Below are positions 18,423-26,329 of a stretch of DNA of 64,000 bases, piece after piece (within the stretch, counting starts at the first letter, position 1; the number at the start of each line of letters is the position of its first letter). This DNA is from Micrococcus flavus (GTDB lineage: Bacteria > Actinomycetota > Actinomycetes > Actinomycetales > Micrococcaceae): the NCBI RefSeq assembly GCF_014204815.1, contig NZ_JACHMC010000001.1, positions 62,001 through 126,000 on the forward strand, read 5' to 3'. A program made the translations under genes and the position numbers. The notes under the pieces are model-generated. The model was given only the letters and a program-made list of their open reading frames with translations, made no database searches and was not told where the DNA came from.

Positions 18423-18455
18423 CCGCTCCGGCGCCCGCCGTGGCCCCGTGGCCGC

Positions 18456-19010
18456 TCAGAGGTGCAGGGCCGCCAGCCGCGTGAGGGAGGCCCGGATGCC
18501 GCGGGCGTTGTCCTGCGGGGTGCGGGCGAGCTCGTGTACGCGCATCGCGGCCTTGGAAAGGTGCGAGTAGTCGAAGGTCTCGGTGACCTCGGTGGCGCCG
18601 TCCCTGGCGTCGAGGAACTCCCAGCGCCAGCGGTGGCCGCCCGGGTGCCGCCACTCGAGCACGCGGCTGGGCTCGGCCTCCGTCACCGTGTTCGTCATCC
18701 GGTAGGGGACGCCGAACTTCCGCATGCGCACCGTGAACCGGTCGCCCGTGGCCAGCCGGTGGGGGCCGACGACCGTCGCCTGCACCGTCCCGGAGCCGTC
18801 CACCTCGTGGTGGCGGTGGGGGTCCGCCAGCAGGGCCCACAGCTCCTCGGCGGGCGCGGCCACGGTGTGCCGGAAGGCCACGCGGTGCGGGCCGGCGTCG
18901 ACCCGTTCGGGCCAGCCGGCCTGCTTCGCGGCGGAGGGGCGGGCGTCGGCGGGGCGGCGGGCGCCGCCGTCGTCGGGGGAGGGGGAGAAGGCGGAGGAGG
19001 GGGTGTCCAT
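18456..19010 (-). CDS. SRPBCC (START/Bet v1-like) family protein
   Basis: A 184-residue protein with a disordered 40-residue N-terminus followed by a polyketide-cyclase-like SRPBCC domain. Typical features are the opening beta strand V-A-F-R-H-T-V-A-A-P-A-E-E-L-W-A-L, the V-D-G-S-G-T-V turn and W-E-F near residue 130. The fold binds hydrophobic ligands in a central cavity; the function is not assigned. TAGGGT lies 6 nt before the ATG. Confidence 0.78.
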   Translation of the reverse strand: MDTPSSAFSPSPDDGGARRPADARPSAAKQAGWPERVDAGPHRVAFRHTVAAPAEELWALLADPHRHHEVDGSGTVQATVVGPHRLATGDRFTVRMRKFGVPYRMTNTVTEAEPSRVLEWRHPGGHRWRWEFLDARDGATEVTETFDYSHLSKAAMRVHELARTPQDNARGIRASLTRLAALHL

Positions 19011-19172
19011 GCGCTCACCCTAGGGCCAGCCCCGGCCCTGCGCCTCCCTGCCGCAGCCCCACGACGGAGCCGCCCATGGCCGCCCCCGTCCGGCCCGCAG
19101 GAGTCGGCTGGACTCGAGCGCCGCGCGCCGTCGCACTGAACGGTCCGCGCCCGACGGGTCTAGGGTGAGGCC

Positions 19173-19589
19173 ATGAGCGCATGGGGAATGCACGCCTTCG
19201 AGAACGACGACGCCCAGGACCTGGTGGACCAGATCCTGGATGGGACCTTCCGGCTGGAGGAGCGCCGCGGCACGTTCCGCTCCGAGGAGGACGGGTACAT
19301 CGACGCGGCCTCGGGCGCGGAGCTGATCGCCCTCGGCGCCGTGGTGCGCGTGGCGCAGGACGCCGCCTCCCCGGCCGCCCCGGCTCTCCACGAGATCGCC
19401 GGCACGGACGAGCTGGACCTGGAGGACTTCCTGGCCCAGTTCACGGACGAGGACCTGCAGACCCTGCGCGAGCTGATCGGGGTGACCGTCCACGACCCGG
19501 CCGCGTCCGAGCTCTACGAGCTCTGGAACGAGGCCGGTGAGCGCGAGGAGTGGGCCCGCGTCTCCCAGGAGGAGGGCCTCCCGGGCTGA
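19173..19589 (+). CDS. DUF4259 domain protein
   Basis: A 138-residue acidic protein beginning M-S-A-W-G-M-H-A-F-E-N-D-D-A-Q-D-L, which fits the DUF4259 opening (typically G-x-W-G-x-x-x-F-D-N-D-x-A). It is helical, rich in Glu and Asp, and lacks signal or membrane segments. The function of the family is unknown. TAGGGT is 6 nt before the ATG. The gene is convergent with copA, the two stops being 9 bp apart. Confidence 0.65.
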   Translation: MSAWGMHAFENDDAQDLVDQILDGTFRLEERRGTFRSEEDGYIDAASGAELIALGAVVRVAQDAASPAAPALHEIAGTDELDLEDFLAQFTDEDLQTLRELIGVTVHDPAASELYELWNEAGEREEWARVSQEEGLPG

Positions 19590-19598
19590 CCGGGTGCC

Positions 19599-22139
19599 TC
19601 AGCGCGCGTAGCGCGTGAGCCGCAGGGAGTTCAGCACCACCAGCACGGAGGAGGCGGCCATCGCGCCGCCGGCGATCATCGGGTTGAGCAGGCCGGCGGC
19701 CGCCACCGGGATGCCGAGCGTGTTGTAGGCGAACGCCCAGAACAGGTTCGTGCGGATGATGTGCAGCGTCCGCCGGGACAGCTCGAGCGCCTGCACCACC
19801 TGGTCCAGGTCCGAGCCCAGCACGGTGATCTGCGCGGCCTCCTGCGCCGCGTCCGTGCCGGAGCCCATCGCGATGCCCACGTCCGCGGCGGCCAGCGCCG
19901 GGGCGTCGTTGACGCCGTCGCCCACCATCGCGACGACGGCGCCCTCGCCCTGCAGGCGGCGCACCACGTCCACCTTGTCCTCGGGTCGCACGCCGGCGAT
20001 CACGTCCTCGGGGGCGATCCCGACGGCGGCGCCCACCTGGGCGGCCACCGCGGCGTTGTCCCCGGTCACCAGCAGCGGGCGCAGCCCGAGCCCGCGCAGG
20101 CGGGCGATCGCGGCGGCGGAGGAGGGCTTCACGGTGTCCTGCACCGCGAGAATGCCGGCCGGGCGGCCGTCCACGGCGACCCACACGGCGGTGGCGCCGG
20201 CGGCCTCGGCGTCCGCGAGGGCGGCGCGGTGGGCGTCCGTCAGGGCGTCGGGGCCGAGCTCGGCCTCCAGGAAGGAGGTCCGGCCCACGGACACGCGGTG
20301 CGGGGTCGGGCCGCCGGGGCCGTCGGCCAGCGCGACCGTGCCGCGCACGCCGCCGCCGGCCGTGGAGGAGAAGTCCTGCACCGCGGGCACGTCGAGTCCG
20401 CGCTCGCGGGCCCCGTCCACGATGGCGTGGGCGATCGGGTGCTCCGAGCCGGCCTCCACCGCCGCGGCCAGCGCGAGGAGCGCGTCCTCGGGGAGGGGCG
20501 CGGCGTCGTCGGAGACCGGGGTGGGCGCCGTCTCCCGCACGGAAGCGTCCGACGCGCCGGCCGTTTCACGAACGGAAGCGTCCGACGCGCCGGCCGTGTC
20601 CCGAACGAAAGCGAGGGGGGTGACGGCGGTGAGGCGCATGCGGCCCTCGGTCACGGTGCCGGTCTTGTCCAGCACGATCGTGTCCACGGTGCGGGAGTCC
20701 TCGAGGACCTCCGGGCCGCGGATGAGGATGCCCAGCTGGGAGGCGCGGCCGGTGCCTGCGAGCAGGCCCACGGGCGTGGCCAGGCCGAGGGCGCACGGGC
20801 ACGCGATCACCAGGACGGCGACGCCGGCGCGGAGGGCGGGGGCGACGTCGCCCGTCACCAGCAGCCAGACCGCGAAGGTCAGCACCGCGATCACCAGGAC
20901 GATCGGCACGAACACCGCGGAGATCCGGTCCGCGAGGCGGGCCACGCGGGCCTTGCCGGTCTGCGCGTCGGCCACGAGCCGGCCCATCTGCGCCAGCGTG
21001 GTGTCCGAGCCCACGCGGGTGGCGCGGGCCACCAGGCGGCCGGACGTGTTGAGGGTGGCGCCGGTGATCGCGTCCCCGGGCCCCACCTCCTCGGGGACGG
21101 ACTCGCCCGTGAGCAGGGAGGCGTCCACGGCGGAGCGGCCCTCGAGCACCTCGGCGTCCGTGGGGACCTTCTCCCCGGGGCGGATGAGCACGACGTCGCC
21201 GGGGGCCAGGGACTCGGCGGGCACCGTGCGCTCGGCCCGGGTGGCGGGGTCGTAGAGGGTGGCCTGCGCGGCGCCGAGGTCCAGCAGGGCGCGCAGGGCG
21301 GCACCGGCCTCCCGCTTGGCGCGGGCCTCCAGGAAGCGGCCGAGCAGCAGGAACGTGGTGATCACCGCGGCCGTCTCGAAGTACAGGCTGTGGTGGGCCA
21401 TGGCGGCCATGCCCCCGCCCACGTGGGCGGTCATGTCCGGGTCCAGGACCAGCTCGACCGCCGAGTACAGGTACGCCACGAGCACGCCCACGGACACGAG
21501 CGTGTCCATGGTGGAGGAGCCGTGGCGGGCGGCGCGGAACGCGGCGGTGTGGAACGGCCACGCCGCCCAGAACACCACGGGGGTCGCCAGGGCGAACGCC
21601 ACCCACCCCCAGTGCGGGAACTGCAGGGCCGGGACCATGGAGATCAGCACGAGCGGCACCGTGAGCAGCGCCGCGCCGATCAGCCGGGGCTTCAGCACGT
21701 CCTCCCGGGGCCCGTGGGACATGTGGTCATGCGCCTCGCCGGGGCCGGCCCCGTGGTGGTCCAGGTCGTGCGCCTCGGGGGCGGCGTCGCCGTCGTGTGC
21801 GGGATGCCGGACGTGCGCGTCGTCGTCGTGGTCCGCGGCGGGGCGGGCCGGGGCGGCGGCCGGGCGGCGCACCGTGGCGCCGTAGCCGGCCTTCTCGACG
21901 GCGGCCACCACGTCCTCGTCGGACACACCCGCGGGCACGGTGACGGCGGCCTGCTCGAGCGGCAGGTTGACGGAGGCGCTGACGCCCTCGATCTTGCCGA
22001 GCTTGCGCTCCACGCGCCCCACGCAGGATGCGCAGGTCATGCCGGTGATGTCGAGGTCCACGCGGCGCGTGGCGCTCGGGGCGGGGGCCCCGGGGCCGGC
22101 GGTCGCGTCGGGTGCGGTGAGGGGAGCGTGCTCGGCCAC
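19599..22139 (-). CDS. copA: copper-translocating P1B-type ATPase
   Basis: An 846-residue Cu(I) exporter. In order it has an N-terminal heavy-metal domain (G-M-T-C36-A-S-C39), a His/Asp-rich linker (about 105-150), eight membrane helices, the actuator T-G-E-S, the ion-binding C-P-C in I-A-C-P-C-A-L-G, phosphorylation site D-K-T-G-T and hinge G-D-G-V-N-D-A. The nucleotide-binding domain carries an unusual 33-bp tandem repeat encoding S-V-R-E-T-A-G-A-S-D-A-like units just after the phosphorylation site. The GTG start lies 3 nt after the copZ stop; csoR is upstream. Confidence 0.93.
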   Translation of the reverse strand: MAEHAPLTAPDATAGPGAPAPSATRRVDLDITGMTCASCVGRVERKLGKIEGVSASVNLPLEQAAVTVPAGVSDEDVVAAVEKAGYGATVRRPAAAPARPAADHDDDAHVRHPAHDGDAAPEAHDLDHHGAGPGEAHDHMSHGPREDVLKPRLIGAALLTVPLVLISMVPALQFPHWGWVAFALATPVVFWAAWPFHTAAFRAARHGSSTMDTLVSVGVLVAYLYSAVELVLDPDMTAHVGGGMAAMAHHSLYFETAAVITTFLLLGRFLEARAKREAGAALRALLDLGAAQATLYDPATRAERTVPAESLAPGDVVLIRPGEKVPTDAEVLEGRSAVDASLLTGESVPEEVGPGDAITGATLNTSGRLVARATRVGSDTTLAQMGRLVADAQTGKARVARLADRISAVFVPIVLVIAVLTFAVWLLVTGDVAPALRAGVAVLVIACPCALGLATPVGLLAGTGRASQLGILIRGPEVLEDSRTVDTIVLDKTGTVTEGRMRLTAVTPLAFVRDTAGASDASVRETAGASDASVRETAPTPVSDDAAPLPEDALLALAAAVEAGSEHPIAHAIVDGARERGLDVPAVQDFSSTAGGGVRGTVALADGPGGPTPHRVSVGRTSFLEAELGPDALTDAHRAALADAEAAGATAVWVAVDGRPAGILAVQDTVKPSSAAAIARLRGLGLRPLLVTGDNAAVAAQVGAAVGIAPEDVIAGVRPEDKVDVVRRLQGEGAVVAMVGDGVNDAPALAAADVGIAMGSGTDAAQEAAQITVLGSDLDQVVQALELSRRTLHIIRTNLFWAFAYNTLGIPVAAAGLLNPMIAGGAMAASSVLVVLNSLRLTRYAR
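20527..20615 (-). repeat. in-frame 33-bp tandem repeat (family C motif) within copA
   Basis: Two full 33-bp units (20527-20559, 20560-20592) and a partial third (from 20593). Each begins GCCGT and contains a version of TCCCGAACGAAAGCG. They encode 11-residue steps of the form V-R-E-T-A-G-A-S-D-A-S. The third unit matches, with one mismatch in 20 bases, the intergenic motif at 44484-44507, so a dispersed element appears to have entered the copA coding sequence without breaking the frame. Confidence 0.8.
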
Positions 22140-22142
22140 GGG

Positions 22143-22361
22143 TCAGCCCTCCACCGTGCGGTAGCCGGCCTCCTCGACGGCGGCGCGCAGCTGCGCGGGG
22201 TCGAGCTCGGCCTCGGAGGTGACGGTGGCGGTGGAGACGCCGCCCGCGGTCAGGTCCACGTCCACGGCGGTGACGCCCTCGAGCTCGCCGATCTCCTCCT
22301 GCACGGAGGAGACGCAGTGGCCGCAGGTCATGCCGTCGATCTTCAGGGTGGTGGTGGTCAT
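22143..22361 (-). CDS. copZ: copper chaperone, heavy-metal-associated domain protein
   Basis: A 72-residue HMA-fold protein carrying the metal site G-M-T-C-G-H-C near residues 10-16. It delivers Cu(I) to CopA, whose gene starts 3 nt after this stop. The ATG at 22361 is preceded by GAGAGGA at good spacing. Length and the beta-alpha-beta-beta-alpha-beta pattern are typical. Confidence 0.92.
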   Translation of the reverse strand: MTTTTLKIDGMTCGHCVSSVQEEIGELEGVTAVDVDLTAGGVSTATVTSEAELDPAQLRAAVEEAGYRTVEG

Positions 22362-22420
22362 GGTGCCGGTCCTCTCGAACGGGGTGAGGGGGTGCGCGGT
22401 CGCGCCCCCCGCGGAGCGTC

Positions 22421-22735
22421 TCAGCGCAGCAGCCGGGCGATCGCGGCGGTGGCCTCGGCCACCTTGGCGTCGACGATCTCCTGGCGGCCCTCCTGGTCGG
22501 CCTGCACGGCGGCGTCCGCCACGCAGTGCCGCAGGTGGTCCTCCACGAGGCCCAGGCTCACGGCCTGCAGTGCCTTGGTGGCGGCGGCCACCTGGGTGAG
22601 GACGTCGATGCAGTAGACGTCCTCCTCCACCATGCGGTGGATCCCGCGGACCTGTCCCTCGACGCGCTTGAGGCGCTTGAGGTAGGCCTCGCGCTGCGGC
22701 GAGTAGCCGTGGCCGGCGTGCTGGTCGTGCTCCAT
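22421..22735 (-). CDS. csoR: copper-sensing transcriptional repressor
   Basis: A 104-residue CsoR/RcnR-family repressor. The Cu(I)-binding triad is intact: C42 in V-Y-C-I-D, H67 and C71 in D-H-L-R-H-C, with the helical [13 protein letters not shown] segment typical of the family. Cu(I) binding releases DNA. The ATG at 22735 is preferred to the ATG at 22747, which lies inside the probable -10 box. A matching operator sits directly upstream, so the csoR-copZ-copA operon is very likely autoregulated. Confidence 0.92.
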   Translation of the reverse strand: MEHDQHAGHGYSPQREAYLKRLKRVEGQVRGIHRMVEEDVYCIDVLTQVAAATKALQAVSLGLVEDHLRHCVADAAVQADQEGRQEIVDAKVAEATAAIARLLR

Positions 22736-22744
22736 GCCCCTGAC

Positions 22745-22772
22745 CATATACCCCCAGGGGGTACTCTGTCAC
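22745..22772 (-). promoter_or_regulatory. csoR promoter with CsoR operator in the spacer
   Basis: On the minus strand GTGACA (22772-22767) and TATATG (22750-22745) are separated by 16 bp, a good vegetative promoter. The spacer holds the palindrome TACCCCCAGGGGGTA (22749-22763), typical of CsoR operators with their C/G tracts. Bound CsoR would cover the RNA polymerase site. The ATG at 22735 follows closely. Confidence 0.78.
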
Positions 22773-22778
22773 CGGGGG

Positions 22779-23501
22779 TCAGGCGGTGTGACCGGGCTCC
22801 TGCTCCTGCAGCTCGGCGATCAGGCCGCGCACCTGCAGGTCCAGGGCGTCCCGCACGCCGCGCACCTGCTCGATCCCCATGCCGCGGATCGAGGGCACGG
22901 ACCAGTGCTGCACCTCCACGTGCTCGGGGAGGTCGAACGGCTCCGCGCCGTCGAAGAGCACCACGGTCTGGGCGGCACGCAGGATGTCCGGATCCACGGG
23001 CTTGGGGAAGGCGTGGTGGAGGGGCAGGCCGATCTCCCTCATGGCGTCCAGGGCCAGGGGCAGCACGGAGCCCGCCGGGGTGGTGCCGGCCGAGCGGGCC
23101 TTCACCGCGCCGCCGGAGCGGTTCTCCAGCAGGGCGGCCGCCATCTGGGACCGGCCCGCGTTGCCGTGGCACACGAACAGCACGCGCGGGTGGCGCGACT
23201 CGAGGGTGCCCGCGGCGATCGCCTTCGCGCGCAGGCGTGCGGCGGCGTCGTTCGCGGCGGTGGAGGCCAGCAGCTCCGGGTGGCGGCTGGTGCGCGCGAG
23301 CCGTGCGTACGAGTCCAGCAGCAGGGCGTGGACGGAGGCGAGGTCGCCGAGCTCCGGGTAGCGGGCGTGCAGGCGCTCCGCCTCGCGCTCCAGGACGTGC
23401 GCCGTCATCCCCTCGGGCGCCGACGGCACCACCGGTATGGCCCCGGTCGGGTCCAGGGGGACGTCCCCGGTGATGGAGGGGTCGGAGGGGAGGGGCGCCA
23501 T
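22779..23501 (-). CDS. arsC: arsenate reductase / LMW phosphatase with N-terminal three-helix bundle
   Basis: A 240-residue protein: an N-terminal helical region (about 35-95) like the three-helix-bundle dimerisation domain of actinobacterial arsenate-mycothiol transferases, then a low-molecular-weight phosphatase fold with the active loop C111-H-G-N-A-G-R-S-Q-M. Such enzymes form an arsenate-mycothiol adduct that mycoredoxin reduces. No ars pump is adjacent, so the arsenate role is likely but not certain. The start at 23501 gives the usual length. It ends 31 bp before the csoR promoter region and may be cotranscribed with the copper genes. Confidence 0.82.
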   Translation of the reverse strand: MAPLPSDPSITGDVPLDPTGAIPVVPSAPEGMTAHVLEREAERLHARYPELGDLASVHALLLDSYARLARTSRHPELLASTAANDAAARLRAKAIAAGTLESRHPRVLFVCHGNAGRSQMAAALLENRSGGAVKARSAGTTPAGSVLPLALDAMREIGLPLHHAFPKPVDPDILRAAQTVVLFDGAEPFDLPEHVEVQHWSVPSIRGMGIEQVRGVRDALDLQVRGLIAELQEQEPGHTA

Positions 23502-23590
23502 GCGTGCTCCTGCGGGTCGGGGCGCGCGGGGCCGCGCCGGGGACCACCACGGTAGTCGGCCCGGCGGGGCCGTGGGAGACAATGGCGGTC

Positions 23591-24838
23591 ATGTCCGCCT
23601 CCTCCCCGAGCGTCGCCGCGCTCGCCGCCCGCGCCTCGGGTCTGCCCGAGGGTGCCGTCCCCGCCGTCGCCCGCGTCCTGGTGTGGGCCCGTGAGGGCCG
23701 CGTGCGGGTGGGCGTCGGCGGGTGGACGGTGCTGGTGACCGGCCCGCGCCGCGTGGAGCGGCTCTCCGCGATCTGGCGCGCCGCCGTGGCCGCCCGCCCG
23801 GACCCGTCGGCGCCCGCCCACGCCTGGGTGTCCTCCGTGTTCGACGACGCCTCGCCCGCCCCCGCCGTGCTGCGCGTGCCCGCCCGGATCCTCGAGGCCG
23901 GGTCTGCGGGCGGCGAGCCCGTCGAGGTGCCCGCACGGATGACGGAGGAGGCCCTGCGCGCCGCGGTCTTCCGGGACGCGTGCGTCCGCCTCCTCCCCGA
24001 CGACGACGTCCCCCTGACGCCCGAGGACCCCGCCGCCGCCTGGGACGACGCCGGCTACGCCGCCGGGGTGCGCGAGGTCCTGGACCGCATGGCGTCCTCG
24101 GGCGGGGCGCTCGGCAAGGTGGTGGTCAGCCGCACGGACACCGTCCCCGCGGACGAGGCGGCCCTGTGGGGCGCGGTCGAGGCGCTGCGCGCGCAGTACC
24201 CGCAGACGTGGGTGTTCGCCGTCGGCGGGCTCGTGGGCGCCACCCCGGAGATGCTGGCCACGCGTCGGCGCGGAGAGGTCACGTCCCGCGTCCTCGCCGG
24301 CTCCGCCCCCCGCGGCGCGGACGCCGCCGAGGACGCCCGCAACCGGGAGCACCTGGCCACCGACCCGCGCCTGGCCGAGGAGCACCGCTGGGCGGCGCGC
24401 TCCGTGGTGGAGGTGCTGGAGCCCGTCGTCGAGCTGGAGGACGTCGACCCGGCACCCGAGGTCCTCACCCTGCCCAACGTCCACCACCTCTCCACGTCCG
24501 TGCGTGGACGCCTGCGCTCCGCCGAGGGCACCGTCCTGGACGTGGTGGGGCCCCTGCACCCCACCGCGGCGGTCGGCGGGATCCCGCGGGACGCGGCCCT
24601 CGCGGTGATCCGGGACGTGGAGCCCGTGGACCGCGGCCGGTACGCCGGGCCGGTGGGCTGGCTGGACGAGACCGGCGACGGCGAGATCGCCCTGGCCCTG
24701 CGCTGCGGTCAGCAGGTGCCCGGCGGGGTCCGCCTGCAGGCCGGCGGGGGCATCGTGCCCGGCGCGGTGCCGGAGGAGGAGGTCGCCGAGGTGGCGGCGA
24801 AGCTCCTGCCCATGCGTCGCGCCCTCGGGCTCGCCTGA
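23591..24838 (+). CDS. menF: isochorismate synthase
   Basis: A 415-residue chorismate-utilising enzyme converting chorismate to isochorismate, probably for menaquinone synthesis, the main quinone of this group. Conserved segments of the C-terminal domain are present: G-K-V-V-V-S-R, G-A-T-P-E-M-L, L-A-G-S-A-P-R-G, H-H-L-S-T and L-H-P-T-A-A-V-G-G. The N-terminal 110 residues are less conserved, as usual. The ATG at 23591 follows GACAAT by 7 nt; an in-frame ATG at 23582 overlaps that box and is less likely. EntC-like siderophore use is possible, but no such genes are nearby. Confidence 0.86.
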   Translation: MSASSPSVAALAARASGLPEGAVPAVARVLVWAREGRVRVGVGGWTVLVTGPRRVERLSAIWRAAVAARPDPSAPAHAWVSSVFDDASPAPAVLRVPARILEAGSAGGEPVEVPARMTEEALRAAVFRDACVRLLPDDDVPLTPEDPAAAWDDAGYAAGVREVLDRMASSGGALGKVVVSRTDTVPADEAALWGAVEALRAQYPQTWVFAVGGLVGATPEMLATRRRGEVTSRVLAGSAPRGADAAEDARNREHLATDPRLAEEHRWAARSVVEVLEPVVELEDVDPAPEVLTLPNVHHLSTSVRGRLRSAEGTVLDVVGPLHPTAAVGGIPRDAALAVIRDVEPVDRGRYAGPVGWLDETGDGEIALALRCGQQVPGGVRLQAGGGIVPGAVPEEEVAEVAAKLLPMRRALGLA

Positions 24839-24856
24839 GGAGGCGAGCCCGAGGGC
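24821..24856. terminator. perfect hairpin terminator spanning the menF stop codon
   Basis: A 16-bp perfect stem (24821-24836 with 24841-24856) and GAGG loop; the loop contains part of the TGA stop. It separates the convergent menF and three-helix-bundle genes and can work in both directions. Confidence 0.8.
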
Positions 24857-24876
24857 GCGGAGGGGGTCGCTGCCGG

Positions 24877-25176
24877 TCAGGCGGCGGAGAGCTGCGTGCT
24901 GGAGCCCGTGATGCGGGTCGGGGAGGCGGTGAGGGCCTCGAGGCGGCGGGTGGCCTCGTGCTCGGTCAGGGCCGGCAGGTACGTGGTGATGCGGGCGTCC
25001 GCCTTGAGGTCGGCGAACGCCTGCTCCACGGTGGCGCGGACCTCGGCCAGTGCCACGGCGCCGTCGAAGCGACGGACGAGCGTGTCCGTGACGCGGGCCA
25101 GCACGTGACGCTGCATGAGGGGGCTGGGGGTGGTGGGCATGTGGTGGTCGGTCAGGGGGATGGTCACCGTGATCAC
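24877..25176 (-). CDS. stand-alone three-helix bundle domain protein
   Basis: A 99-residue helical protein whose pattern (V-L-A-R-V-T-D-T-L-V-R-R-F ... V-E-Q-A-F-A-D-L ... R-I-T-T-Y-L-P-A-L) resembles the N-terminal three-helix bundle of actinobacterial arsenate reductases, such as that of ArsC encoded 1.4 kb away (H-V-L-E-R-E-A-E-R-L-H ... L-L-L-D-S-Y-A-R-L). It could pair with that domain. The GTG start follows AAGGA. Family assignment is by pattern only. Confidence 0.6.
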   Translation of the reverse strand: MITVTIPLTDHHMPTTPSPLMQRHVLARVTDTLVRRFDGAVALAEVRATVEQAFADLKADARITTYLPALTEHEATRRLEALTASPTRITGSSTQLSAA

Positions 25177-25484
25177 CGTGTCCTTCCGAGGCCGTGGCCT
25201 CTCTGGTGCTGGGGTGGGCGGGGCCCGCGGGGTCCTCCCTCCGTTCCGTCAGGTGAACGAAAGGTGAACAACTTGTTAACCACCATACTCGTTCTGCAGA
25301 GAAGTGCAAGAGGCGTGTTACCAACGGGACCGCGTGAGGCCCCCGGAATCCGGCCGAATATGCGTACCCATGGGGGTATGGAGGGCGGGGTGGGGTGAGC
25401 GCCATGCGGCTCGCAGGTGAACGACGCGTGAACCGCAGGGGGTCCCGTCGGGACGCCGGTAGGGTCCGGGCAGGAGGTCCTGCC
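25177..25484. other. regulatory-looking intergenic region, no gene
   Basis: 308 bp between divergent genes, clearly less GC-rich than its surroundings in the centre. It contains direct repeats of GGTGAAC (25252, 25263), an 18-of-19 symmetric palindrome (25263-25281) and TACCCATGGGGGTA at 25365-25378, which resembles a relaxed CsoR-type site. No ORF with a convincing start was seen. Confidence 0.5.
25263..25281. promoter_or_regulatory. candidate operator palindrome
   Basis: GGTGAACAACTTGTTAACC: eight of nine base pairs are symmetric about a central C, in an AT-richer patch between divergent genes. It lies 87 bp upstream of the three-helix-bundle gene and about 200 bp upstream of the MpaB-like gene. 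The regulator is unknown. Confidence 0.45.
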
Positions 25485-26282
25485 ATGTCATCCGTCCCCG
25501 CCCGCGGTCCTGCCCGCGCCGCCGAGGTGGCCCGCGAGGCCGCGATCCTGGCCGGTGCGGGCGCCGCCATCCTGCTCCAGGTGGCGGACCGCCGCGTCGG
25601 CGCCGGCGTGGCCGCCCACTCCCGCTTCACCGAGGATCCGCTGCGGCGGCTGCGGCACACCCTCGGCTACGTCTATGCGGTGGCCCTTCCCGAGGCCGCG
25701 CCCGCCCGCGACGCCGTCGTGGGGATGGTGCAGGCGCAGCACGCGCGCGTGCGCGGTGTGGACGGCGGCGGGCGGCCCTACAGCGCCGACGACCCCGACG
25801 CGCAGCTCTGGGTGGCCGCCACCCTGTTCTGGGCCGGGGAGCAGGTGCGCCGCCGCATCTGGGGCGTGCTGGACCCGGAGGACGCCGAGCGCCTCCTGCG
25901 GGAGTACGCCGTGCTCGCCACGGCCCTGGGCGTCCCCACGGGGGCCTGGCCTGCGGACCGGGCCGCCTTCACCGCGTACTGGGACCGCGCCGTGGCCGCG
26001 CTCGAGGTCACGGACGACGCGCGGGCGATCGCCGCCGACCTGTTCTCCGGCCAGGGCCTGCCCGCGCCGCTGCGGGCGGCGCTGCCCCTCGCGCGGTTCG
26101 TCACCGCCGGGATGCTGCCCCCGCGGGTGCGCGGCGGGCTCGGCTGGTCCTGGACCGGGCGGGACTCCCGCCGCGAGGCCCGGCTCTGGGCGCTCGTGCG
26201 CGCCGTCTACCCCCGGCTGCCCCGCCGGGTGCGGGGCGCGGTGGCGGCGTGGACGGTGCGGGGGCTGCCGACGTCGTCCTGA
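25485..26282 (+). CDS. oxygenase MpaB family (DUF2236) protein
   Basis: A 265-residue all-helical protein of the MpaB/latex-clearing-protein-like superfamily, putative haem-b oxygenases. The N-terminal [18 protein letters not shown] segment and H-S-R-F, the L-W-V-A-A-T segment and R-L-L-R-E-Y are typical. The substrate is unknown. The ATG at 25485 is fixed by AGGAGG at 25472-25477. It stands alone, downstream of the unusual intergenic region. Confidence 0.78.
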   Translation: MSSVPARGPARAAEVAREAAILAGAGAAILLQVADRRVGAGVAAHSRFTEDPLRRLRHTLGYVYAVALPEAAPARDAVVGMVQAQHARVRGVDGGGRPYSADDPDAQLWVAATLFWAGEQVRRRIWGVLDPEDAERLLREYAVLATALGVPTGAWPADRAAFTAYWDRAVAALEVTDDARAIAADLFSGQGLPAPLRAALPLARFVTAGMLPPRVRGGLGWSWTGRDSRREARLWALVRAVYPRLPRRVRGAVAAWTVRGLPTSS

Positions 26283-26329
26283 CCGGGCGCCGCGCCGGGG
26301 CCGGGGGTGCGGATGGGACAATGGCGGGG

